A stretch of 64,000 nt of DNA from assembly GCA_001766655.1 (NCBI GenBank), contig MJCC01000024.1, forward strand, positions 62,001 through 126,000. The letters are read 5' to 3'. Positions 55,939 to 64,000 of the stretch are shown here, piece after piece. The notes under the pieces were generated by a model. The model did no database searches, had not been told where the DNA came from, and was given only the letters and a program-made list of their open reading frames with translations. Every line of letters begins with the position of its first letter. Positions within the stretch are counted from its first letter, which is position 1. Position numbers and translations under genes: made by a program. This DNA is from Phytomonas francai (lineage: Eukaryota > Euglenozoa > Kinetoplastea > Trypanosomatida > Trypanosomatidae).

Positions 55939-58830
55939 ATGAGCAAATACGCGCGTTTGTTTAACGGCGACTCCGCCCCAGCGGCGGATCCGCCGCTTAA
56001 TCGCCTCGTTTCCTCCACCCCTCCGCGAGTGGGGGGAGGAGAGGGCCCTGGCGAGAGCAAAACATTCCGACGGCTGGTCCGTCGGCGTGGGCGGGAGGGC
56101 GGCGCCGGCGAAGGGGCCCCCCCGACGGACGCCGCCGAGGCCCTCGCCGCCCCCCCCGACGACGATAACCCGGCCAATTCGGCCGCCGCCGATGACGACG
56201 ACGACGACGACGACGACGGCCTCGGCGAGGAAGCAAAAGAAGAAGCAGAAGAGGAGGAGGAGGAGGAAGGCGAGCGGGCGGGGCGGGGGCGGGTCTTCTC
56301 CTGCGACCTCTGCCCCCACCTCGGCTTTCCCTCCGCCGAGGCGCTGGAGGGGCACGCGCTGGAGACGCACGCGGAGCTCCTCCGGGACTACGCGAGCCTC
56401 CGGCCGCTGGTCGCTCGGCTCGCGCCGCTGTGGGGGGCCCTCCTCGCCCGGAAGGCCGCGCGGGTCGGGGGGTGGGGCCGGAAGGTCTTCGACGTCGCGC
56501 GGGAGCGGGACGCGGGGCCGGCGAAGATGGCCGAGGCCGAGCGCGCGCGCGGGCAGCTCGAGAAGGTCGTCCGCTGCTGGCACCCGACCGCGGAGGTGTT
56601 CATCTTTGGCAGCTCCGTCGCCTTCGCGGCGTGGGACAGCGTCTCGGATATCGACTTCACGGTCGTGGATGTGAAGGCGTTCGAGGCGGGCGTCTGGCCG
56701 CCGCCGGAGAAAAGCGCCGTTCGCGCCATCACGGAGCTGCTTCGCCGCGCGGGGTTTTCGTTCGTGAATTTGGAGCCGATTAGCCATGCGCGGGTGCCGA
56801 TTATTAAGCATCATGCCTCCTCCCCGATTCGCGTCTCGCGCGAATCCGCTGCGAACGAATCCAACGCCGCGAAGCAGGAAGGAGGGGGGGAGGAAGAGAA
56901 GAAGAAGAAGAAGGCGGCGGCGGGGAGTGGTGCGAGCAGCCGTTTGGAGACGGAGGATATCATCTCCCGGAGTGTGCGCTGCGCGCTCACGCAGCCCGCA
57001 TCCCACGCGGATCGGGCGATGCTGGAAGGTGGTATTCGCGCGAGTATTGGAGCCGAGGCGGTCCAGCAGATTTGGTGGAATCGAACGAGCGATATGATGT
57101 GTTTTACCTGCGATACGACAACGCACGCCATACAGGCGGCGATGTGCGAGCTGACCTTGGCCTCGCCATCCTTGCGGGCGCGGATGCAGCCCCTGCATGA
57201 GGAATGTCGCCCAGAGCTGTACAACGTCGACTTCGATCTGAGTTTTCGGGCGTTTGGGATTCGCAATTCGGAGCTGCTTCGGCGGTATCTTCTGAGCCAC
57301 CCCTGTGGGCGCCCAGGGGCGATCGTCTTGAAGGACTGGTCGAAAACCAGCGGTGTGAACAACTCCGTGAATGGCTATCTGACGAGCTACGCGATAAACA
57401 TCATGTGGATCTACTTCCTCGTGCAGCGGGGTGTGGTGGAGTACGTGGATCCGATTGTGGATATCCCGGAATCGCTGACGAACTATCAAGAAGAATTGTC
57501 AAAAGGCCCGCGATATCGCCCGATGCTCAATCCCGCCTGGTCTGCGGAGGAAAAGGCCGCCTACGAGTGGGAGGCCGGGCGGCTCTTGATGGAGTTCTTC
57601 CTCTACTACGCCTATGAATTTGACTGGGCGAATCACGTCGTCTCGCTCAATCGAAAAGGGATCACGACGAAGAAGATGCTGGGGTGGGATACCGAGGATA
57701 TTGCCCTTCCCGCGGCGGCGGCGCATCTGAACGGGCGTCGGGGCGGCAACCCCACGCGGTATTCCTTCTGCATCGAGGACCCCTACGAGGAGAACCTCAA
57801 CCTCGGCCGACATATGGGCATCACGAAGAGCCTTCGCGTTCGCACGGAGTTCTGCCGCGCGCTGCTTTCGCTCTGCAAGGACGGCGAAAGCGAGTCCTGC
57901 GTGTTTGCCTCGACCGACCGCCGCGGAGCGGCGGCGGCGGCGCCCTCGACGAATACTTCCTCCTCCTCCCCTTCCTCTTCCCCCCTGCTCCCCTCCCCTC
58001 CCGGGAAGCTGCCGTTTAAGGTGCTCTATCGCCTTATGGCGGTTTGCACGAGGGAAATGGCGCTCGCGCGGGAGAGGCAAGCGTCGAATAGCCCCCCTCG
58101 CAGCGACCCCGATGGCGCCGAAACGACGGCGGAGGTTGGAGTGATCGAGGAGGATCTCCAGCGCGCCTTCGAGACCGCCGCCCCGCTCGAGTTTAAGCTC
58201 GCGAGCAAGGCTTGGAATTGGCAGCAGCTCATTCATCGGCTGGGGTGGAAAATTCACCGCGGCGTCGTCCTCCCGCGGCGGGAGATCGGCGCCAAACGCC
58301 GGCTCGCCTCGCCGCCGCCGTGGGGAGTTCTCCCCGCCCCCTCCCTCGTTGGGGGGGGAGCGGAGGAGGCCTCGTCGTCGTCAACGAGGGAGTTAAACGC
58401 GCGGACGGACGACGCCGCGGGCGGCCTCGCGAACGCGATGTCGGAGGCGCTTTCGGAGGGGTTTCTTCGCCTAACGCCGGAGTGGGTGGCGTGGTCGACG
58501 CCGTGGGCACCCCTGCATCTCCGCCGGCTTCCCTTTATCACGCCTCCACACACACACGTAAACGATACCGGGGAATCAACTATCGGCAGCTCCACTGCGG
58601 AATCGGCGGAAGAGAAGAAGAAGAAGAAGGCGTGCGAAAAGGCGTCAAATCCCACCATTGGAAATACTTTCGCTACGGGGGGGGGCGCCGGCCTGCTGAA
58701 GAACACCCCTCGCAATGCGGCGAGGTGGAAACCGCCGACTTCCTCGGCGCTCGTACCCTTGGCGTTAGCCCCCTCTCTCAAAAAGGGATTTAGGATGGCA
58801 AGACTAATCCGAGAACTGTTTCACAGATAA
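55939..58830 (+). CDS. RET1: RNA editing 3' terminal uridylyl transferase 1
   Basis: The 963-residue protein is close to T. brucei RET1 in size. A disordered acidic N-terminus (D- and E-runs at about 85-112) precedes a C2H2 zinc finger with C122, C125, H139 and H144, a feature that separates RET1 from RET2. The catalytic domain has FGSS at 223-226 and the metal pair D237/D239 (VSDIDFTVVD), with the third aspartate in VDFDLSF. The central domain has IVLKDWSKTSGVNNSVNGYLTSYAINIMW and the nucleotide-base region CIEDPYEENLNLGR. RET1 acts in the mitochondrion on guide RNA and mRNA tails. An insert (KKKKKAAAGS region) splits the palm. I see no clear presequence at the N-terminus, where the ATG is followed by MSKYARLFNG. 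GC content is very high throughout. Confidence 0.93.
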   Translation: MSKYARLFNGDSAPAADPPLNRLVSSTPPRVGGGEGPGESKTFRRLVRRRGREGGAGEGAPPTDAAEALAAPPDDDNPANSAAADDDDDDDDDGLGEEAKEEAEEEEEEEGERAGRGRVFSCDLCPHLGFPSAEALEGHALETHAELLRDYASLRPLVARLAPLWGALLARKAARVGGWGRKVFDVARERDAGPAKMAEAERARGQLEKVVRCWHPTAEVFIFGSSVAFAAWDSVSDIDFTVVDVKAFEAGVWPPPEKSAVRAITELLRRAGFSFVNLEPISHARVPIIKHHASSPIRVSRESAANESNAAKQEGGGEEEKKKKKAAAGSGASSRLETEDIISRSVRCALTQPASHADRAMLEGGIRASIGAEAVQQIWWNRTSDMMCFTCDTTTHAIQAAMCELTLASPSLRARMQPLHEECRPELYNVDFDLSFRAFGIRNSELLRRYLLSHPCGRPGAIVLKDWSKTSGVNNSVNGYLTSYAINIMWIYFLVQRGVVEYVDPIVDIPESLTNYQEELSKGPRYRPMLNPAWSAEEKAAYEWEAGRLLMEFFLYYAYEFDWANHVVSLNRKGITTKKMLGWDTEDIALPAAAAHLNGRRGGNPTRYSFCIEDPYEENLNLGRHMGITKSLRVRTEFCRALLSLCKDGESESCVFASTDRRGAAAAAPSTNTSSSSPSSSPLLPSPPGKLPFKVLYRLMAVCTREMALARERQASNSPPRSDPDGAETTAEVGVIEEDLQRAFETAAPLEFKLASKAWNWQQLIHRLGWKIHRGVVLPRREIGAKRRLASPPPWGVLPAPSLVGGGAEEASSSSTRELNARTDDAAGGLANAMSEALSEGFLRLTPEWVAWSTPWAPLHLRRLPFITPPHTHVNDTGESTIGSSTAESAEEKKKKKACEKASNPTIGNTFATGGGAGLLKNTPRNAARWKPPTSSALVPLALAPSLKKGFRMARLIRELFHR

Positions 58831-59381
58831 ACAGTGGTGATTGAGAATAAAAAGCGAACTCTTAAAAAAAAAAAAGTCATTGAAAAAAGGTTTCCGGTTT
58901 AGATTGGTATTCAATGTGAACAGAATCTACCAGGGGAGTTAGAACAAAAGATAAGATGACGGTATAACTCAATATTTACATAAATACACGGCAGTATTCA
59001 CTTCTTTCCAATGACATTAATGTGGATAAGAGTGTGCGAAATGTTCTCACTTTTTAAATCCAACTATTATACTTGATTTACTGCGCTAACGCACGTATTT
59101 TGAAGAAAAAAACTCGAATTGGGACCCTCTCTGTTATGATTTTCCTTTACCTTCAAGTATTTTTAACAGAGAAAAGGCATACCCTTGTTAACAAGAGAAA
59201 AAAACTTCCCAGACGTTTTCCTTGATTGCTCTTGAAATACAAATGGGTAAACAGTCATTCACTGTAAACTATTTCTAGGTACTCATCCATATATACACAT
59301 ATATAGGCTTATTACTATCGGATCATCAATCTATTGTAGCCTTCTAGTATTAGTGCTGCCTCCCCGTAGCTCGCCCTGAGG
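58831..59381. other. Intergenic region, no gene seen
   Basis: 551 AT-rich bases. Two acceptor-like AGs lie directly upstream of the next start (59368-59369 and 59379-59380). Confidence 0.6.
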
Positions 59382-59873
59382 ATGCGCTTTAGTGTTTGCC
59401 TTCGCGCCTACCACTACGTCCATCCGAAAACCGGCCGCCCGATTCGTCAGTTCCGCAAGTATGGCGATCCCCGATATATTAACAACGAGGCCGCTCTCAT
59501 CAACGGTCTTTTTGCGCTTATTACGACAGACTTTGGAATGGTTACGCACTCTCAGCTGGAAAACGCAAGGCTGGGAATTCTACGTCGGATGCCGCGTGGG
59601 GCATTCGCGCTGACGATGCACACGGACTATGAGGAATTTCCAGTAGTTAAGAAGAGTCCGGAATCACGTATGGGTGGAGGGAAGAGTAATATTCACCATT
59701 TTGCGTATAAATTCACAACGGGAATTCCACTTTTTGAGATCATGCCGCTCTCATCTCGGCGGCTTAATCAGGCTGAGGCGGAAGGAATCTTTCTTGGAGG
59801 GAGGCCGTTTATTCCCCTGCAGACGGCGGTCGTACCCCGCGGGCGCGTTGATGAATACACAGTGTTCAAATAA
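59382..59873 (+). CDS. Mitochondrial large-subunit ribosomal protein uL16m
   Basis: The 163-residue protein contains the L16 core: RMPRGAFALTMHTDYEEFPVVKKSPESRMGGGKSNI corresponds to the bacterial P-x-T-x-K-P-x-E-x-R-M-G-x-G-K-G block, followed by a G-I-P-L-F-E-I strand in place of G-R-V-L-F-E-v. The N-terminus (MRFSVCLRAYHYVHPKTGRP) is basic, suiting mitochondrial import, and the sequence is clearly not the cytosolic uL16 (L10) type. Length is only slightly above the bacterial 136 residues. uL16 helps form the A-site and is a late assembly protein. It lies next to RET1, another mitochondrial gene expression factor, on the same polycistron. Confidence 0.88.
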   Translation: MRFSVCLRAYHYVHPKTGRPIRQFRKYGDPRYINNEAALINGLFALITTDFGMVTHSQLENARLGILRRMPRGAFALTMHTDYEEFPVVKKSPESRMGGGKSNIHHFAYKFTTGIPLFEIMPLSSRRLNQAEAEGIFLGGRPFIPLQTAVVPRGRVDEYTVFK

Positions 59874-60239
59874 ACACAAGATTCGATTAAAGAGGGAGAA
59901 GAAGCGAGAGACTTGTTGTTTCGTTTGGGTGCATATATCGTTTCTGTTTGTCAATTCGAATAGAAGGTGAACGAATATTGATGGATCTCTGATGAATGTA
60001 ACGAATACGCCCTCCTTCCCCCCCCCCCCCCCCAAAAAAAAAAAAAATGGGATCTGCTAGTTAACCCTCGGGGTGAGGAAAAGTCAAAGGAAGGAGTGGA
60101 AGTTTTCCTGATGTGTGTGTAGTGGTAGATATTCTTCGCTTGTATTTCCATGTGTTTCCCTTTCCTTTAGTATTAGTAGTAAGTTTTTTCCCGAGTGCGA
60201 ACAGTATTAAAAGAATTCACAATAATATTTAAAAAAAAA
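59874..60239. other. Intergenic region with a C16/A14 homopolymer junction
   Basis: 366 bases. Sixteen C (60018-60033) are followed directly by fourteen A (60034-60047). A pyrimidine stretch with AG near 60153-60170 probably serves trans-splicing of the downstream gene. Confidence 0.65.
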
Positions 60240-63050
60240 ATGAATAACGATGATAAGGAGGAATCGAAGGGCGCGCCGGATGTTGGTACCGTCGATCTCA
60301 CCACGTTTGCCCACAAAGCAACTGGTCGCGAAGTTTACATGACCCTCGTTGCGATTTTCAACGAAGATCCGAAGAGCCCGCGCGTATTGGCCGACTCCGA
60401 GGATTACCTCGCCTACACTCTCAAAAACGGCCGAACGGTGCGTCTTATTGCGCGTACCAACAACATGAAAGGTAGCCTGCGGGTGCACGAAAAGCCCATT
60501 CACGCCCTGCGTTTTGTGAACTACCGCAGCAACGTCGCAGCGTCGTCGTCCGAGAATGAATTTTACGTGTGGGTCGTTACGAACGAGAACGCGCCCAACG
60601 CGGATCCGAGCACCCACACGCTCACCGTTCGCCTCTACTTTAAGCTGAAGGACGACGTGACGATCTGCCGCTTTTCCTTTTTTATCAACATCTCCGTTGG
60701 GACACCAGACCTGCTCGTGCTGTACGCCAACAAGGTCGCGGTGCTGGAGAGCTCGAGGTTAATTCGCGAATTCAGCTCCGAGACGCTTGAGGCGAACCTG
60801 GCGAAGGATAGTCGGGAGTTGCGGGAGCTGAGCGAGCCCGTGACGCTGCAGACGGTGTGCTGCATCAACAACACGGGGTGGTTCGCCTTCACAACGGAGA
60901 CCAGCCTCGTCGTCGCCTGTACGCTGCGGAATCGGGGGACCCCGGCGTGGGCGGCCTGCGATGATGCACCCGTGAAAGGGCTCGAGCTACTCGACGCGCC
61001 GAACCCGGAGAGCCCGGCGATGCTTTTCGCCTGCTCGGATACCAAGATCTTCCAGTGGAAACTGACAGGGAAGTCGGAGCCTTTGCAGCTGCGCCTGTTA
61101 ACCTTTGGTTCCGGTGTTGTATCCATGCTAAGCTCCAAAACCACCCTCGTGGCGTTTAACAAGGAGCATCAGGTCGTGTTTGTTGAGGGGATCCAGCAGG
61201 ATGAGCTGCAGGCCACGATCTACCCCATCAGCGCCACCGTGCGGCCGGGCAACGTGTGCTTCAGCCGCCTGCCGAAATACGGCTGCGTCCTCGTCGACGC
61301 CCACTCGCGGATTGAAATGTATCAGTTCACGGTCAGCCAGGTCGGGGAGGCGCGGAAGCCGGTGTCCTCCTCCTCTCCGATAACCCCGGCCGTCGATGGC
61401 TCGCCGAGCAGCAAAAGCAACCCTTCGGACGCGGGCTCGTTGGGGGCGGCGAGGTCGACGCCCCCCCCGGCCCACCTGACCGACCCGGCGATTCTTTCCG
61501 TCACCGCGAAGGGCTCCGTGGGGCCGCCGCGGACGGTGCTTCCCGCCGAGGTGGCCCGCAAGAGCGCGAGCCCCGGCTCCATCATCCTGAGCAACCTCAT
61601 GCAGCAAGTCCAGCGCGGCAACCTGCGCATGGCGCAGCCCCCGCCCTCGCCGGAGGCCCCGAACGGCGAGCCCACCCAGCCAATCCCCACCCCGGCCATC
61701 CCCCCCGAGGGCCCCATCCCGCGAACGACATCAACCACAACCACGACAACATCCACAAAAACGACAACAACGACGGCCATGCCGGCGGAAACGACAAGGA
61801 CGGGGGAAGCCGCGGACCCAACCCCCGGGACCCCGGGAAACGCGCCCATGTCAATCGCAGACGATGCGGGGGGGGGGGCCGGAAGAGCGGGCGCGCGGGC
61901 GTTATGGCAGAACACGGCGCTGCCCAAGCCCGTCAACGGCCCTCTCGCCGCCGCGCTCTACGAAAGCGACGAGACCGTGCGCCGTGAGATGGACGGCCTC
62001 ACGAACTCCTGCAAGAACATCAACAAGATCCTTAGCCTCTCGCCCGATCAACTCGCGCGGGATCACGAGCAGCTCCTGAACTTGGCTCTGGAGGCTCAGA
62101 TGACAGAACTCCAGGGCTTGAAAACAAAGATCACGAGCACGGCGGGGAAAAATGGAGAGACGGAAGCGTTTAATTCGTTCGCGATGGCGTCTCTCATGAT
62201 GCCGATCGCGCAGGATATCGCAAAAGGCGTCACCCAGGGTATTCGTGATACGTTAGGGGCACAGTTAGATAATGCGCTGCACACAGTGCTGGGCGGGAGC
62301 CTTCGGGAAAATCAGGCAGAAGCTTTGAAAAGGCAACTAGATATTATTCTGAGGGAAAGCAGTGCTTTCTTTTCTAACGAGGTTCACAAGCGCCTACAGC
62401 TCTTCTCTGAGCGCGAACTGACTGACATATTTAGGAAAATTAACGCCTCGATAAGTGAGCTGTCTGGGGAGAATAAATCCCTTCGAAGGGCTATAAAGGA
62501 AATAATGAATACTAATGTTGCGAGCGAGATGCAGACCCTTCGTGAGGAGTTGCTCGAGATGAAAGCAACGTTGCAGGCTCGTGGGGCGAGCTCTGCGGCA
62601 GCAGGCAATGCTTCTCTCGAGGCGAGCTCATCGCCAGAAACAACTTTTGCCACTGTCCTCGGCCTTTTTGAGCAGGGAAAAACTTCCAACGCGCTGGAGT
62701 ATCTGATCATAGTAAAGAAGCCCCTGCTTATTCTTCGCTTCTTCTCCAAGCTGGAGGATCAGGTGTATTCAGATCTTGTCACGGATACAAAGATTGCGGC
62801 AAGCGTCTGGACGGGTATAATAATGCTACTCTGTAAATCGGAAGTTATGGAAAGTATCGAGGATACCGAATACGCGGCGGAAGTTATGCTCGATATCCTA
62901 TCCGAACGCAGTGATGTTCTGAGAGGCTGCACTGCTAGGACACAGCAGATGATAAGCGACCTTCGGCATTTTATCACACCCAACAAGGATAAAATCACGA
63001 GCCTCAACGGTCTGAATACATTGCGAGACTTGGAAAAGATTATTCAATAA
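60240..63050 (+). CDS. EDC4/Ge-1-like mRNA decapping scaffold
   Basis: This is a 936-residue protein from the ATG at 60240. An in-frame GTG at 60195 extends the open frame but the extra residues are read from leader and A-run. The N-terminal 380 residues look like a beta-propeller (repeating strands, e.g. YVWVVTNEN, LLVLYANKVAVLE, MLFACSDTKIFQWKL). A Pro/Ser/Thr linker with a near-pure Thr stretch (61727-61800) follows. From about 575 the protein is helical: coiled coil, then a C-terminal domain with FATVLGLFEQGKTSNALEYLI and ending in DLRHFI. This layout (propeller, linker, alpha-helical tail with the QGK-NEA-type motif) is that of EDC4/Ge-1/Varicose. EDC4 organises decapping and P-bodies; trypanosomes decap with the unusual ALPH1 enzyme. 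Confidence 0.7.
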   Translation: MNNDDKEESKGAPDVGTVDLTTFAHKATGREVYMTLVAIFNEDPKSPRVLADSEDYLAYTLKNGRTVRLIARTNNMKGSLRVHEKPIHALRFVNYRSNVAASSSENEFYVWVVTNENAPNADPSTHTLTVRLYFKLKDDVTICRFSFFINISVGTPDLLVLYANKVAVLESSRLIREFSSETLEANLAKDSRELRELSEPVTLQTVCCINNTGWFAFTTETSLVVACTLRNRGTPAWAACDDAPVKGLELLDAPNPESPAMLFACSDTKIFQWKLTGKSEPLQLRLLTFGSGVVSMLSSKTTLVAFNKEHQVVFVEGIQQDELQATIYPISATVRPGNVCFSRLPKYGCVLVDAHSRIEMYQFTVSQVGEARKPVSSSSPITPAVDGSPSSKSNPSDAGSLGAARSTPPPAHLTDPAILSVTAKGSVGPPRTVLPAEVARKSASPGSIILSNLMQQVQRGNLRMAQPPPSPEAPNGEPTQPIPTPAIPPEGPIPRTTSTTTTTTSTKTTTTTAMPAETTRTGEAADPTPGTPGNAPMSIADDAGGGAGRAGARALWQNTALPKPVNGPLAAALYESDETVRREMDGLTNSCKNINKILSLSPDQLARDHEQLLNLALEAQMTELQGLKTKITSTAGKNGETEAFNSFAMASLMMPIAQDIAKGVTQGIRDTLGAQLDNALHTVLGGSLRENQAEALKRQLDIILRESSAFFSNEVHKRLQLFSERELTDIFRKINASISELSGENKSLRRAIKEIMNTNVASEMQTLREELLEMKATLQARGASSAAAGNASLEASSSPETTFATVLGLFEQGKTSNALEYLIIVKKPLLILRFFSKLEDQVYSDLVTDTKIAASVWTGIIMLLCKSEVMESIEDTEYAAEVMLDILSERSDVLRGCTARTQQMISDLRHFITPNKDKITSLNGLNTLRDLEKIIQ

Positions 63051-64000
63051 TATTAGTAATACCAAATAAAAAGCATCGGTCTGCCAAAGGAACTAAATGT
63101 ACAAGGAGAAAGCGGTAGTGGGGAAAATACTATACTGGGTAGCGTGAGATATCACGCACGCTAAGCAATATAAAGAGGCGCGGGAATATTAAAAATTGGA
63201 ATAAAATATTTCAGCTTGTTGTTAAAATTATCGGTTTGGGCGTCAGTTTAAATGAATCGTGCTACTTTTGGACTTCCTGTTGAAAATACCCTGCTTTCGC
63301 TCGCAACACTGAAAAGCTAAATTGTCCGTTGGTGTTGCTATTGTTCTCTAAAAAAAAAAAAAATTCTAAAGGAATCTAATACCAATTAGATGATTTGCTA
63401 TGTGTATGAACTTTCCTATATAGTTCCCCCACTCAAACGTGAAGCTGAAAAGGATACTAGTGAATTGATTTTCCATTAGTGACGTTTTTATCCTTGAAAT
63501 AATGTTGTTGTGTTTTTGTGTGTATTTATTCGATCTTGTGCGTCGATTTCCCTTACCCATTTATCTCTATTTTATTCATTTATCGCTGCTACCATCATCC
63601 CATACTCGTTCGCATGTGGGCGTTAGTTGAATGCATATGAGTACAATATACAGAAAAGGCATGTGGAATTAAAAGTTAAATACTATAGTACCTGGGGTAT
63701 GTGTAGATTAAATGAATAACATATGAGGAAAATAAAGAGGAAATCACGACAAAAACGGAGGGAGAACATCACATCAGATCCTCCACTAGAGCTCAAAAGA
63801 AGGAACTAAAGGAACATGGCTTTTAAAATATTGGATAAGGTACAAAAGAAAAAGGTCCATTGGGAACGAAAAGTTGTTGAACTAGAAAAAAAAAATACGC
63901 CAAGCCTTTTTTATACACGATCTTTCCAAAAAAAAAAAGGGCTATTCAACATATCTCTGCCTTGGGTAACAAGCTACGTCGCATTAGTGTATTTTTTTTA
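63051..64000. other. Terminal intergenic region
   Basis: 950 AT-rich bases after the EDC4-like gene. A frame starting at the ATG at 63816 stays open to the window edge, but it runs through A10 and A11 tracts typical of UTRs, so I do not call it a gene. Nothing else is seen. Confidence 0.5.

Noticed and set aside
55906..57489. 527-codon minus-strand ORF opposite RET1
   Set aside because: It mirrors the GC-rich RET1 codons, is Pro/Arg/Leu-rich with no domain, and opposes the direction of the unit.
63816..64000. Frame open to the right edge beginning MAFKILDKVQ
   Set aside because: It crosses A10 and A11 tracts like those of the UTRs elsewhere and shows no acceptor context; a longer window would decide.

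Overview
The window is nuclear DNA from a trypanosomatid (Kinetoplastea). The evidence is that all recognisable genes are uninterrupted ORFs laid head to tail on one strand for tens of kilobases, that poly-pyrimidine/AG tracts of the trans-splicing type sit just upstream of several start codons, and that lineage-specific genes are present: a RET1-type uridylyl transferase with its C2H2 finger, and an enolase with the trypanosomatid [11 protein letters not shown] motif. AT-rich intergenic DNA full of (AT)n runs, beside very GC-rich gene bodies, argues against Leishmania. I cannot name the species.

There are two divergent polycistronic units. The left unit (about 0.2-32.8 kb) is entirely on the minus strand. 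In transcription order from the centre outward it holds a DYRK-family kinase, an MPDU1 homologue, a kinesin, a cytoplasmic dynein intermediate chain, a three-cold-shock-domain protein, a relic of NAD(P)H-hydrate dehydratase, enolase, a FYVE/F-box/GTPase-like protein, poly(A) polymerase, bifunctional NAD(P)H-hydrate epimerase/dehydratase, phosphatidylserine synthase, an FCP1-like protein that has lost its nucleophile motif, and a DUF4795/QRICH2-like coiled-coil protein. The right unit (about 35.3-63.05 kb) is entirely on the plus strand: COQ9, a sulfotransferase-fold protein, a possible CFAP96-like protein, a helical-repeat mitochondrial protein, two tandem divergent ADP/ATP-carrier-like proteins, a small hypothetical protein, IFT54 (cut by a run of 25 N), a NEK kinase, a small frameshifted gene, RET1, mitochondrial uL16 and an EDC4-like decapping scaffold.

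The 2.3 kb between the units (32,974-35,301) is a divergent strand-switch region, the usual place for bidirectional RNA polymerase II initiation in trypanosomatids. It is AT-rich, has an AAT microsatellite, and has C-rich tracts close to the rightward unit. Genes next to it are AT-rich, and genes farther away contain strongly GC-rich interiors.

The genes do not form one pathway, as is normal for trypanosomatid clusters. Recurring themes are flagellum and microtubules (IFT54, NEK, kinesin, dynein intermediate chain, DUF4795, CFAP96-like), mitochondrial function (COQ9, RET1, uL16m, carriers, PPR-like protein, cold-shock protein) and mRNA 3'-end or decay biology (PAP, EDC4-like). I found no tRNA, rRNA, CRISPR or intact mobile element. 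The most interesting points are the FYVE domain split by a long insert in an unusual multidomain protein, the pseudo-phosphatase, the NAXD relic, the frameshifted small gene at 55.3-55.6 kb, and candidate micro-ORFs after COQ9.
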